Source: Cryptomeria japonica
Taxonomy: Eukaryota; Streptophyta; Pinopsida; Cupressales; Cupressaceae
Length of the DNA: 64,000 nucleotides
Reading direction: 5' to 3'
Assembly: GCF_030272615.1 (NCBI RefSeq)
Contig: NC_081405.1
Location: forward strand, 476,621,508-476,685,507
Part shown: piece after piece, positions 46,480-60,000 of the stretch
Layout of the letters: each line of letters starts with the position of its first letter
Position numbering within the stretch: position 1 is the first letter of the stretch
Translations under genes and position numbers: made by a program
Notes under the pieces: model-generated
The model's input: the letters and a program-made list of their open reading frames with translations, nothing else
Database searches by the model: none
What the model was told of the DNA's origin: nothing

Positions 46480-47593
46480 TTCTCAACAACCTTGTGAAAC
46501 ATGGAAACAACCTCCAAGTGTGGTACCTTGCGCATGTGAGGTTGGGTATTTGGAGAAGGCCATCTTCCTTATCAATCAGGGTGCAGTATTGGACCAATCC
46601 AACACTTGTAAAACCTATTCTAATTATTTGAGGGGAAAAGGGAAGAAGGAATGTTGGAAGGGAAAGTGAGGTGATGCACCTATTTTTAAATGATCCTTTT
46701 CCCTACCTATGAGTAGACAAAACATCAATGATGCAACCCAAAGCATACACAAATTTTTATCCCTAATCAACTCCTATGATATTTATGAGATTAGGACTTA
46801 AAAAAAAAACTAAGAGGAACTAAAACATTCATAGGAAACTCTTATAAGTATAATTGATAGAAAATATAAATTAAATAGCCAATAAGAAACAAATTCATAA
46901 CAAAGGCAAGGCAATTTTGCATAAGGTAAGTGAACTTGCAAAGAGGTAAAAGGCTAACTCAATTGATGTAAAGGCAAATTGAATTTACAATTGTATAAAT
47001 CATAGAATTTTGTAAGAGAAAAAAGGGAGAAGATACCATACAATATGTTACAAAATTGCCTTTATAGATCAAGCATAGCTCAGATAATACATTGGGTTTG
47101 GGAATGCTAACTAGCTAGAGTTAGGTTACCAAAGAGGAAGATCAGATCATAAAATATTGATCTGATGGTTGCATGCTTTGGAGATCCTCATTGAACTAAG
47201 AAGGAACAATAATCACTAAAATTAAGGGGAGAATCCCTGCAAGAAATACGTTTGATGTCCTCTACCAACCCAAAAGTCTTCATTCTGCAATAAATGGGTG
47301 AGTTTGGCATATGAAAATCCTCTACAGAAGCTTGGCGGAGTAATGGTAATTGACTGCATGCCTGGTGGGACTTAGTTTTCAACTCATATGCTAAGGATTT
47401 AGTGCTATTCTTAACATTCTATCATTTGGAGGGAGTTACCATTCAAGTACTTGGTGACTGTAATGACATATCCAATTTCTTGTTCATGACCTATTGCTAA
47501 TTTCATGCCAATAAATCAAACAAGAGCATCTTCTAGAGGTATTTTCCATTATTGTGAGCTTTCAAATTCTAGTTCTAGAAGAAGAAGAGGTAG
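46480..47593. other. Unassigned stretch between the gag relic and the gypsy LTR
   Basis: No gene supported. A short A run lies at 46801-46810. The frame 46466-46669 (LTR-like context, Lys-rich end) and the minus frame 47188-47382 show no recognisable motif. The stretch ends abruptly at the LTR boundary 47594. Confidence 0.35.
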
Positions 47594-48702
47594 TGTTGGT
47601 TAACAAATTTGCCTTTTATTTGATTTTTATATATTTTTTTAAAATGATAACTCATGCATACCCTTCATGAAAAAGAAAATAAACCAACAGTTGGGTGAAC
47701 CGAGTTTGGGTTTACCCTCTGCATAAGAGTGCAGCTCCTCGTAAGATGTTCAATAATTTTTTATGCAAATAGCTCAAAAACAAACACACTTTTCACCAAA
47801 AAGTGACAAAGGTTTTCACATTCATTTGTCAACACAAAAGAACACTACAAGATGATTATCAATAAATGTAAAGCTCACTGGCTTTACTCCTGCACATATC
47901 CATTTAATCTTAAAAACTTATTCCATCTAAAATGCTCAATGTAGCATAAATGCTAATCAATTCTTTCTCATGCCTCACAAGACAAGGGGGATCAAATTCA
48001 TCTAAACAACAATGCAGCACCTTATTAACAAAAACAAAATCAATGAATTCACAGGTTAAGAAATCACTGGTAATGAAATAAAGTATTTTTCACATAAGCA
48101 TATATCCCAACAGAGATTTTCTATATCTATCAAACACACAGATTTGAAGATCGTATCAAAATATCATTCCATTCATGTACTAGAAATGTCTACACTAACA
48201 ATCAAAAGAAAATTAGGTATGTTCCTCTAAATCAAAGTTTTTTGGAACTTAAACAAACCTTGCTTAATTACATTTATAGCCAAGCCAATAGTTTGTTTGA
48301 AAATAACCCTAAACTTTTAAACTCTACCCTAGAGTTAAAACAAACTGTTTGTTTTGAACTCTATAAAACTTAAATGATCAAAGGACATAAATAGGATGAC
48401 AACTCATTCATAAGCTGATCAAGACTCCATTGTGGAAGAAGTGGTCATTGATTTGTCCTGCTTTGTCATGACACCATGCACATTTTTCCACTCCAGATGT
48501 GCTGCTGAGAAATTCAAGATAACCTGATAGTGTGGGAGTACAATGTGTAGGATGCGTTGCTTCCAAAATTCCTTGTCCATGTTCACCTGCATCACTTTTT
48601 ATTTATCCACTTCCAAGTAATAAAAAAAGACTACCAGCATCAATTCTATCCTTGCCACTTTATAAAAGTTGTCTGTGGTTAAAGACTTTGTCTCTTTAAC
48701 AA
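47594..48702 (-). repeat. 3' LTR of the gypsy element (inner boundary uncertain)
   Basis: TGTTGGTTAACAAATTTGCC at 47594 matches TGTTGGTTAACAGATTTTCC at 62903, and similarity continues through 48702 versus 64000, where the window ends. The true LTR may extend further to the right and overlap the end of the accessory ORF. A minus frame in this region (both copies) encodes a Cys/His-containing stretch ending KCAWCHDK, open only in the right copy. Confidence 0.8.
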
Positions 48703-48988
48703 GTTGTACTCTTTCTTTGAAGATCTTGGCCATATCTACCACAGGTTCAATTGTCTATCCATCCTCCTTCAAAAGTTGTATATCAATGCATTTTAGATCC
48801 TTCTACATTGTATCAATTAGTTCCTTTCATCCTTTTAGTAATTTGGTAGATTATTCATGACCTTTCTTAATGATAGAATTTCTCCATTCGACATTCTTCT
48901 TTCATAAGTACAACACATTGTCATCCAGGTTTTCTACTAGCTTCTCAGTTATAAATTTCATAATGCCAAATTTCTGCATATCATTCAT

Positions 48989-51613
48989 CTATGCCAAGAT
49001 CAGTACCCATTTGGTTCTTTCTTTTCCCCATGCGATTGCTTCCATTTCTAACTCTTTGCTGACAGTTATGGCGTTGTCATATACTTTGACTAGCCTAGCA
49101 ATGTAGTTTGTACCCTGCTGTACTATAGAATCAAGACACTCATCGAATACTTCAACTATCATGTGGCTTCTCTGGACTTGATCTAATAGTTTATGATTCA
49201 CCGGTGATTTGGGGTCAAAGGACAATATCATTTGTGCCAGGGATGAGGACTCAGATGATGTATGGCATTAATATACTCTACCATCTGGGTGACAACTTGT
49301 TTCAGCTCCTTTTTGTCCTTCTCATCTTTCCAAGTCTTGGATATCATCCTCTTTGTGGAGGATTCCAAATGTTTAGCATCCACAACCCTTGAAGCAACTC
49401 CCAGGTCAATCTTCTCCATAGTAAAATCATCCTCAGTGCCCTTTTCTGAATCTCTATCTGAGATGGGATTAGCTACTTCAGCTATCCAATGACTTGTTTC
49501 ATTATCAACTTCCATCATTTCCTACATTTTGAGCATCTTGGGTTTAGATATTTTCCCAAGGCACTTTCTTACCATATCCTCCATAAGAATTATAATTGGA
49601 ACAATGTTGCATTTCTCCCCAATCAAAGATCCAAGCCATCTAGAAGTGCTAGAAGTTTCTTTAGGTGGCAGAGGTGTGTGAGCATTAGGTGGGTTGACAA
49701 TAGTTATAGTTCTCATCAGATTTGGCTCTTCTTCAAGTTCTTTACCTGCATCCATATCCTGCCCTAGAGGGTTACTCAACACTTGTTGATCCATCATCAC
49801 TTTAGTTTCTTTGCCTAGATCCAAGTCCATAAATTTTTGATTTGCCACTAGTTTTTTGTTCTTCTTTTTGCTCCTTGAGCAAGTAACCTAAACTACTAAA
49901 TAACTTAGTGGAGACCTCTTTGATCTTCTAGATTGAACCTCTCTAATAATTGGCCTTGTGTCACTTGCAACATTAACAATCTTCTTAGAGGAGGAAGTAG
50001 GAATTTGAGGTCTACCAAGTGGACCAACTATTAATTCATAGAAAGTCATGATTGCCTCCCTTCTAGATTATTTATCCCTTATCCATTTTTTTGTTCTTCT
50101 TATGACATTGAAGGACTTGGCTTGAATGTTTTCCTCCTCTTCTATCCCAATCAATTTCAAGAATTGGCTATCCTTGAACCCTTTCATTGAATTTTGGATC
50201 CAAAATATCTTCCCGTTCTTCTTCTTGTACACCAAACACATTAATGGGTAGCTTCATAGCAATAACCTAATGTATAGTGAACCTTGACCATAATCTCCTC
50301 CTCACTTCAAACTCATTGCCACATTTTTCCTAGTAATCTTCTCACTGAGGTTCATGGAAGAAATGGTCATCAACATTCATATTGCCTATAGCATATCCCC
50401 TGCTATCAAACTTTCACTAGGCAATGTAAGGTTGCAAATTCATTTTCTTGAACTCTAATTCTAGGTTCAAGGCATCAGATACAAATTTACAACTGTAGTA
50501 ACCAAGTTCAATCGAGAAAACAACTCCAGATTTACACTTTGTCCCTAACCTTTTGTCAATGTGGGCCAACTGTCTACATACTTCAATAAGCACATAACTA
50601 TCAAAGGAATATTTGTGCAATTTGAATTGTTCACCTTCAAAACTGCCCACTCAGATAGAAGTCAATCTAGGAAACTGAATGAAATAGCTTCCATATATGC
50701 TAATCAGCTCCATGCCCTTGACTAAAATTATTTTATTAATCTCTCCTTGCAACTCAAAGGCAACCCTTCTTGCAAAAACATCATCTATCTAGTGAAATGT
50801 TATGCATGTTTTTGTTGTTGCAAGTAAGGGTAATAGTCATAAACCTTCATGTCGTCTACCCAAGGCTCATTATGAAATCCTTTCCATTCTCTAGTACATG
50901 CCAATATATATATATATATATAATAAATATGAGGACATGTAAAAGCTGGACATTCCAACAAACTTTCTCAAACCCTCATGGAGCCTTTCAGTGATAACTT
51001 GTGCCCAATCAAGGTATTTCTCACCAGCTAACAACACCTAAATATAGAAGTACATCCTATCCTCACAATAGAAAGAGTGTGAGTTCCCTTTAAGTCTATT
51101 TAAAAAAATGACAATATCTCATACCTCTATGATGAAATGCTCTCTAGTAAGAGGCTTAGTTAATTGGGACCCCATTTTCTAAACTTTCAAAAGCCAATTC
51201 CTTGCAATAACACTTTTATATGTGCTTTTCTTCTTAGTTAAAAATGCATATTAGGTCCTAGCTGACTAGTCTTTGTACAAATCCTTATGAGGGATTCCCA
51301 TTGCAGCCATCACCATCTCTCTATTAATTTCCACTAACAGGTCACCACTACTAGTTCTAATGCGCCTGCTATCAACATCATATATGTTTATACATGTTGT
51401 TACCAGATCTGGACAAGGAGAGATAGTTGGGAAAGCAACAACTTCAATCAGGCCACTTCTAACTATTCTCTCCATCATCGGATCTATCCAAGGGTTTTTA
51501 ACTCTTTCTAAGAAATCTTCCAAGTCAGCTTGGGCCAAAGACATGTAACTCAACTATGGAAGTATACTAACCAAGCATGATGTGTGACCAAGTTTTGGAA
51601 GAGTGGGCCTCAT
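48989..51613 (-). pseudogene. Accessory ORF of the gypsy element (uncharacterised)
   Basis: ATG at 51613 on the minus strand (MRPTLPKLGHTS) starts a frame with stops and frameshifts. The N-terminal domain (51553-51266) has a helix DLEDFLERVKNPWIDPMM, then LVTTCINIYDVDSRRI and REMVMAAMGIPHKD. The next part (51250-51050) includes IARNWLLKV, TKPLTREHFI and FYCEDRMYFY. Further on come FEGEQFKLHKYSFDSYVL (50650-50590), a Lys/Asp-rich middle with EMMEVDNETSHW, and a helical C-terminal region (49231-48989). Its place is between integrase and the 3' LTR. The layout (globular start, basic middle, helical end) resembles the accessory ORF of insert A, but the sequences are only remotely alike. Pieces of this protein recur in plant databases in my memory without an assigned function. 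Confidence 0.65.
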
Positions 51614-52436
51614 TGTAAAATCTACACACATCTCATAATGATTCATTTGAACATGTGAGATAACTAATGATTTAATAGGAACCTGAAAACTTTCTTAATT
51701 ACACATCAACTCCACACAAATAGTTTATGTTTTCTTGATTTCTTTCCAAATTAGAATTTTAAATATAAGATGCCGAGAATATTCATTTTTCCATGCCACC
51801 TGTAGTATTATTAATTTCCTCATGACCAAACTTGTAATGAACCTTTGAACTTTGAACCAACTTGCAAGGATTTCAATGGTCCAAGTTCAATCCGAGGAAA
51901 AACAAAAGAATTCTCAACTTGCGGCTCAACACAACACTGAGAATGAGTGAAGACCCTTAAAAAACACAAAGGAAGACTTTGAACCTTGAACCTTGAACCA
52001 ATTTTCAAATGGTTCAAAGTTCAATTTCAAGACTGACTTAACACATTCTCACTTGCTCACTTAATAACATTACAAAGCCGCGACCCGCGCAAGAGGACTG
52101 GTTAAACCTTGAACCTTGAACCGATTTGCAGGTTCAAGCATTGGGTTGAATGGGACAGAAAAGGTGAAACATAAGGAACAAAAGGTACATCATTAAAGAT
52201 GGATTAAACCAAAAGAGGGAAACGAAATTAAATGCACATTATTTGGTTCAAAACAAATAATGAGGTAACATCGGCTCTGACTGGGGAATGGGACTGAAAA
52301 GGACTAGGAAAGGAACTTAGAGTCTCTGGTTTTGCATGCAAGTGGGAAAGGACAAAGGTCCGAATGCAACAAACACTTACCAAGAAAAAAAAACAACACA
52401 ACAAAAACTTTATGTACAGAGTGATAAAAGATCTAC
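51614..52436 (-). other. Non-coding spacer between integrase and accessory ORF (copy A) with TTGAACC repeats
   Basis: No gene. The 7-mer TTGAACC is reiterated in clusters near 51845-51868, 51980-52000 and 52108-52130, each followed by an AATTTTCAAATGG or GATTTGCAGG type sequence. The same clusters appear in copy B (56242-57070). Their function is unknown. Confidence 0.6.
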
Positions 52437-55400
52437 TTACAATTGATACAACTTTAAATCCTTCCCATTATAAGATAGGGGCAGTGAGACTCCATTAGGA
52501 TATTCAAGTTTGAATGAGTTAGGACCCAATACCTGTGTGATAGTGAATGGTACTTTCCATAGAGAAACAAATTTCTTATGAGCTCCTTTCAGTTCACGGC
52601 GTTTGTCCCAGAGTAAAACTTGATCTCCCAACATGAACTATCATGGCCTTGCTCTGCGATAATTTTTTGTCTTAACCCTTGCTTGACGAGCAGTGATGTG
52701 ATCTACCAATTCCTATCTCTCCTCTTCAATTTTTGTAAGGTACATAATTCTCTTTTCCAGGGCACTTTGAAAGAAATCATCTTCTATTACTTTCAGCAAC
52801 GTAGCGGATGATAATTCTAGAGATAATGATAGCTGAGCTTCAACTCCATATACCAATTCAAATGGTGTCATATCTATGGCCCTTTTGGATGATGTCCTAT
52901 CTACCTATAATACTTCATATAACCTTTTATGCCAATCATTTGCATTCTCAGTGACCCACTTTCGCATTATAGAAATCAAATTCTTGTTGCTGGATTCGGC
53001 CTGGCCATTTCCTTGCGGATAGTAATCGATAGAATAAGATAAGTAAATTCCATGATCATAACAAAACATGTTGATTTATTTGGAAGATAAATTTGGGGCA
53101 TTATCGGTCATAATTTTCTGGGGTACACCAAACCTAGTCATGCTATTTTCTTTCAAGAAGGTACAAACAATTTCTGAAGTGGTTTTCTTGACAGGAACTA
53201 CATCTACCCACTTTGTAAAATAATCCATAGCTATGAGGATATGGGTATGACCGACACTTGAAAAATGATTTAATGGACCTACAAAATCTAATCCCCATTG
53301 CTTGAAGGGTTCATCTATGATTACCAGTCTTAATGGCAAAGCAGCTAACTAAAGCCTTCGTGAGAATAATTTTCATTTCTTGCAACCTGCAACCCATTTA
53401 TATGCATATTTAAACATTTTGGGACAATAGTAACAACTCCTGAGAATTTTGAATGTTGTTATAGTGGATGAATAGTGTCCTCTGCATGCTTCATTATGAA
53501 AAAATTGTAAAAGTGCTGCTCTTTGTCAACACACCTTAAGAACGACCTATCCAAACTTTTCTTATATAGGATATCATCAACAATCACATATTTAGCAGCC
53601 TTCAATCTCAAATTTTTTTCTTTTACAGTTAAATGCTCAGGGAATTCTCCATAAGTCAAGTAATGAGCCACATCAATGAACCATTCATCCTGCAAACCAA
53701 CAAATAAGGTTAGTGGGAGTTTGTCTTCCTCTTCCCTATTTTCAGTTATCAAATGACATAATCCTTGCCCTCGAACTAATTTGGTTGGTCGGATATCTAG
53801 ATCAAACTCCTGAACCTTTTAAACCCAAGTCACTCTATTATTCATCCCTACCTCTTGATGAGTCAAGATTCTTTTCATAGTAGGATTTGGTACAAAGATA
53901 ATTGAATGGGAATGCAAAACATAATATCTGAAATGCTTCACAACTTTAACAACTACAAAGGCCTACTTTTCTACTAATGAGTAATTCAGTTCATGCTTTT
54001 TGAGTGGGATAATCATGAACACAATAGGGATTTCTTCATTTAGCTCATCTTTTGCAGAAGAATACAAGACATTGTACATTCGGAAGCATAACAATACATG
54101 ATAAAATATCTCTTAAAATCAGGTTTTATTAATGTCAAAGCATGAGCAATTGCTTCTTTTACCTCTTCAAAACCTTTTTTTGGTTCTTCCTTCCACTTGA
54201 AAATCTGCTTCTCACTCATCATCTCTACAATGTGTTTAGTAATTTCATCAAAGTCTAGCACGAACCTCCTGAGGAAACTCCCTTTCCCAAAGAATGACTT
54301 GACACCACTTCTGTCTGATGGCAGACTTAACTCCAAAATGGATTTTACCCGATTAGGATCTATCTTGATACCACCTTGTGAAACTATATGTCCTAGTAAC
54401 TTTCCCTCTGTGACACAAAAAAATGACTTCTTTGGGTTGAGAGAAATACCATGCTCCCTACATCTTTGTAACACAGTCTCCAAATCTCATAAGTGATTTT
54501 TCCTTTTTTTAGACAAAACTGTCAAATCATCAAGATAAATAACTATAGTCTTACCAATGAGGTGATCGAATGAGAGATTCATTGCCCTTTGAAAAGTTTC
54601 TCCCGCATTTATTGGGCCGAAAGGAATTCAATTGTAAGAAAAAGTTCCCCAAGGGGTTGTGAAGGTCATTTTATGTTTATCTTCTTTTGCTACATTTATC
54701 TGGTTATAACCGCAGAAACCATCAAGCATTGACATCATCTCTGATCCAACAATAGTCTGGAGAATATGATCCATCGCTAGCAATGGATAGTTCTTTTTTA
54801 AACTAGCCTGATTCAAGTTTCAGAAATCCACACAGATCGTTATTTCTCCATTCTTCTTATGAACTGGAATGATATTGGCCACCCATGTAGAATGATGAAT
54901 AGGATAAATAATCCTCGCCTTAAGAATCTTATCTATTTCTTTGAAAATAGCATCTACAACTTTGGGATTATAATTTCTTGTTTTTTGTCTAAAAGGAGAT
55001 ACTCAAAGCTTAAGGGGAATATGATGGTGAAACTGACCATTTTTTAAGTCTTTCAAATCCTCATAAGACTAGGCAGAAACATCTAAATACTTTTGTAGTA
55101 GTTTAACAAACAAATGTCTTTCCTTAGGATTGCAGCACCTACCTAAATTGACCATCTTTGGGTTGTTTTCATCACCTAAATTAATCTTTTCATATTCTTC
55201 TGATGTGTTAGCAGTTTGAGAAACATCTTCTTTAACATACCTATCATTGTGATCAAAGAGGCATTCTAGGGATACAAGGCCTTTTGGAATTCGATTTCCC
55301 TTCAATTGAACAACTTCATTTTTAACGCTTTCCCCTGAATTTTGACAAAATTCATTACATTCGTTCTCAGAACCTTCAAAGAAAGAGGAGGCAAACATTT

Positions 55401-55678
55401 GAACATTTTGCAAGAATTGGTCTATGTGTTTATCATTTCCAAATACTTGCCAGATATTTGTATTGTTAGGTACATTAGGATGATATAAAACGTCAATCCT
55501 GTAAATGTCTATACCAAAGTCAGGATGTGGGAGCAACAGAGATGCTGACACTGCTAAAGAATCTACCTAGGAATTTTGGTCTCTAGGAATTGCTTCAATT
55601 GAGAAAGCATCAAAATATTCAATTTCATCCTAGATTTATTTCCTATAATGTCCAAGCCTTTCATTCTTTACAGAGAAG
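52437..55678 (-). pseudogene. pol: gypsy pol copy A: end of RNase H, RT, degenerate RNase H, integrase
   Basis: 55678-55500 encodes the end of the upstream RNase H domain (FSVKNERLGHYR), and 55551-55069 the linker to RT. RT: ASLKKNYPLLAMDHILQ, DGFCGYNQINVAKEDKHK and YLDDLTVLSK with the catalytic DD intact. The RNase H after RT is degenerate: YCYASECT where DAS is expected, and PNP in place of TDH. Integrase (about 53760-52640): WGLDFVGPL with D, MTDNAPN with D, and in the next part YYPQGNGQAESSNK with E. The C-terminal part has GDQVLLWDKRRELKGAHKKF. Frameshifts lie near 54060 and 53400. A private stop lies in WV-stop-KVQEF near 53820. Confidence 0.88.
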
Positions 55679-56241
55679 TACATCCTATCCTCACAATAGA
55701 AAGAGTGTGAGTTCCCTTTAGGTCTATTTAAAAATATGACAATATCTCGTACCTCTGTGATGAAATGCTCTCTAGTAAGAGGCTTAGTTAACTGGGACCC
55801 CATTTTCTGAACTTTCAAAAGCCAATTCCTTGCAATAACGCTTTTATATGTGCTTTTCTTCTTAGTTAAAAACACATATTAGGTCCCAATTGACTAGTCT
55901 TCTTACGAATCCTTATGAGGGATTCCCATAGCAACCATCACCATCTCTCTGTTAATTTCCACTAACAGGTCACCACTACTAGTTCTAATGCACCTGCTAT
56001 CAGCATCATATATGTTTATACATGTTGTTACCAGATCTGGACAAGGAGCGATAGTTGGGAAAGCAGCAACTTCAATCAGGCCACTTCTAACTATTCTCTC
56101 CATCATCGAATCTATCCAAGGGTTTTTAACTCTTTCTAAGAAATCTTCCAAGTCAGCTTGGGCCAAAGAGATGTAACTCAGCTATGGAAGTATACTAACC
56201 AAGCATGATGTGTGACCAAGTTTTGGAAGAGTGGGCCTCAT
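55679..56241 (-). pseudogene. Truncated accessory ORF start in copy B
   Basis: From ATG 56241 the frame repeats the N-terminal domain of the accessory ORF (LVTTCINIYDADSRCI, REMVMVAMGIPHKD), then is cut by the duplication junction at 55679, where it runs into the RNase H end of copy A (FSVKNERLGHYRK). The chimeric junction frame 55875-55636 is an artefact of the duplication. Confidence 0.8.
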
Positions 56242-57070
56242 TGTAAAATCTACACACATCTCATAATGATTCATTTGAACGTGTGAGATAACTAATGATT
56301 TAATAGGAACCTAAAAACTTTCTTAATTACACATCAACTCCACACAAATAGTTTATGTTTTCTTGATTTCTTTCCAAATTAGAATTTTAAATATAAGATG
56401 CCGAGAATATTCCTTTTGCTATGCCACCTTTAGTATTATTAATTTCCTCATGACCAAACTTGTAATGAACCTTTGAACTTTGAACCAACTTGCAAGGATT
56501 TCAATGGTCCAAGTTCAATCCGAGGAAAAACAAAAGAATTCTCAACTTGCAGCTCAACACAACACTGAGAATGAGCGAAGACCCTTAAAAAACACAAAGG
56601 AAGACTTTGAACCTTGAACCTTGAACCAATTTTCAAATGGTTCAAAGTTCAATTTCAAGACTGACTTAAGACATTCTCACTTGCTCACTTAATAACATTA
56701 CCAAGCCGCGACCCACGCAAGAGGACTGGTTAAACCTTGAACCTCGAACCAATTTGTAGGTTCAAGCATTGGGTTGAATGGGACAGAAAAGGCGAAACAT
56801 AAGGAACAAAAGGTGCATCATTAAAGATGGATTAAATCGAAAGAGGGAAATGAAATTAAATGCACATTATTTGGTTCAAAACAAATAATGAGGTAACATC
56901 GGCTTTGACTGGGGAATGGGATTGAAAAGGACTAGGAAAGGAACTTAGAGTCTCTGGTTTTGCATGCAAGTGGGAAAGGACAAAGGTCCGAATGCAACAA
57001 ACACTTACCAAGAAAAAAAAACAACACAACAAAAACTTTATGTACAGAGTGAAAAAAGATCTACTTACAA

Positions 57071-60000
57071 CTAATACAACTTTAAATCCTTCCCATTATA
57101 AGATAGGGGCAGTGAGACTCCATTAGGATATTCAAGTTTGAATGAGTTAGGACCCAATACCTGTGTGATAGTGAATGGTCCTTTCCATAGAGAAACAAAT
57201 TTCTTATGAGCTCCTTTCAGTTCACAGCGTTTGTCCCAGAGTAAAACTTGATCTCCCAACATGAACTATCATGGCCTTGCTCTGCGATAATTTTTTGTCT
57301 TAACCCTTGCTTGACGAGCAGTGATGTGATCTACCAATTCCTATCTCTCCTCTTCAATTTTTGTAAGGTACATAATTCTCTTTTCCAGGGCACTTTGAAA
57401 GAAATCATCTTCTATTACTTTCAGCAACCTAGCGGATGATAATTCCAGAGATAATGATAGCTGAGCTTCAACTCCATATACCAATTCAAATGGTGTCATA
57501 TCTATGGCCCTTTTGCGCAAGGTCCTGTCTACCGATAATACTTCATATAACCTTTTATGCCAATCATTTGCTTTCTCAGCGACCCACTTTCGCATTATAG
57601 AAATCAGATTCTTGTTACTGGATTCAGCCTGGCCATTTCCTTGCAGATAGTAATCGATAGAATAAGATAGGTAAATTCCATGATTATAACAAAACAAGTT
57701 GAGTTATTTGGAAGATAAATTTGGGGCATTATCGGTCATAATTTTCTGGGGTACACCAAACCTAGTCATGCTATTTTCTTTCAAGAAGGTAAAAACAATT
57801 TCTGAAGTGGTCTTCCTAACAGGGACTACTTGTACCCAGTTCATAAAATAATTCGTAGCTATGAGGATATGGGTATGACCGACACTTGACAAAGGATTCA
57901 ATGGAACTACAAAATATAATCCCGATTGCTTGAAGGGTTCATCTATGATTACCAGTCTTAAATGTAGAACAGCTAACTGAGGCCTTCCTGAGAATAATTT
58001 TCATTTCTCACAACCTGCAAGCCATTTATATGCATATTTAAACATTTTGGGACAATAGTAACAACTCTTGAGAATTTTGAATGTTGTTATAGTGGATGAA
58101 TAGTGTCCTTTGCATGCTTCATTATGAAAAAATTGTATAAGTGTTGCTCTTTTTCAACACACCTTAAGAATGACCCATCCAAACTTTTCTTATATAGGAT
58201 ATCATCAACAATCACATATTTAGCAGCCTTCAATCTCAAATTTCTCTTTTCTTTTACAGTTAAATGCTCAGGGAATTCTCCATAAGTCAAGTAATGAGCC
58301 ACATCAGTGAACCATTCATCCTACAAACCAACAAATAAGGTTAGTGGGAGTTTGTCTTCCTCTTCCCTATTTTCAGTTATCAAACGACATAATCCTTGCC
58401 CCCAAACTAATTTGGTTGGACGGATATCTAGATCAAACTCCTAAACCTTTGAAACCCAAGTCACTCTATTATTCATCCCTACCTCCTGATGAGTCAAGAT
58501 GATTTTCACAGTAGGATTTGGTACAAAGACAATTGAATGCGAATGTAGAACATAATATTTGAAATGCTTCATAGCTTTAACAACTACAAAGGTCTGCTTT
58601 TCTACTAATGAGTAATTCAGTTCATGCTTTTTGAGTGGGATAATCATGAACACAATAGGGATTTCTTCATTTAGCTCATCTTTTGCAGAAGAATACAAGA
58701 CATTGTACATTTGGAAGCATAATAATAGATGATAAAATATCTCTTAAAATCAGGTTTTATTAATGTCAAAGCATGAGCAATTGCTTCTTTTACCTCTTCA
58801 AAACCTTATTTTGCTTCTTCCATCCACTTGAAAATCTGCTTCTCACTCATCATCTCTACAATGTGTTTAGTAATTTCATCAAAGTCTAGCACGAACCTCT
58901 TGAGGAAATTCACTTTCCCAAAGAATGACTTGACACCACTTCTATCTGATGGCGGACTTAACTCCTAAATGGATTTTACCCAATCAGGATCTATCTTGAT
59001 ACCACCTTGTGAAACTATATGTCCTAGTAACTTTCCCTCTGTGACACAAAAAAATGACTTCTTTGGGTTGAGAGAAATACCATGGTCCCTACATCTTTGT
59101 AACACAATCTCCAAATCTCATAAGTGATTTTTCGTTTATTTAGACAAAACTGTCGAATCATCAAGATAAATAACTATAGTCTTACCAATGAGGTGATCGA
59201 ATGAGAGATTCATTGCCCTTTGAAAATTTTCTCCTGCATTTATTAGGCTAAAAGGAATTCAATTGTAGGCAAAAGTTCCCCAAGGGGTTGTGAAGGTCAT
59301 TTTATGCTGATCTTCTTTTGCTACATTTATCTGGTTATAACCAAAGAAACCATCAAGCATTGACATCATCTCTGATCTGACAATAGTCTGGAGAATATGA
59401 TCCATCGCTGGCAATGGATAGTTCTCTTTTAAACTAGCCTGATTCAAGTTTCAGAAATCCACAGAGATCCTTATTTCTCCATTCTTCTTGTGAACTAGAA
59501 CGATATTTTCCACCCATGTAGAATGATGAATAGGATAAATAATCCTCGCCTGAAGAATCTTATCTATTTCTTTGAAAATAGCATCTACAACTTTGGGATT
59601 ATAATTTCTTATTTTTTGTCTAAAAGGAGATACTCCAAGCTTAAGGGGAATATGATGTTGAAACTGACCATTTTTGAAGTCTTTCAAATCCTCATAAGAC
59701 TAGGCAAAAATATCTAAATACTTTTGTAGTAGTTTAACAAACAAATGTCTTTCCTTAGGATTGCAGCACCTGCCTAAATTGACCATCTTTGGGTTGTTTT
59801 CATCACCTAAATTAATCTTTTCATATTCTTCTGATGTGTTAGCGATTTGAGAAACATCTTCTTTAACATCCCTATCATTGCGATCAAAGAGGCATTCTAA
59901 GGATACAAGGTCTTTTGGAATTCGATTTCCCTTCAATTGAACAACTTCGTTTTTAATGCTTTCCCCTGAATTTGGACAAAATTCATTACATTCGTTCTTA

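Larger units (their letters stand above)
51051..55678 (-). repeat. Tandem duplication, copy A (4628 bp)
   Basis: It begins TACATCCTATCC at 51051 and ends TTTACAGAGAAG at 55678. Copy B starts with the same TACATCCTATCC at 55679. The left junction ATATAGAAG, the middle junction CAGAGAAG and the right junction CAGAGAAG/AGATC share AGAAG, a short microhomology. Confidence 0.93.
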
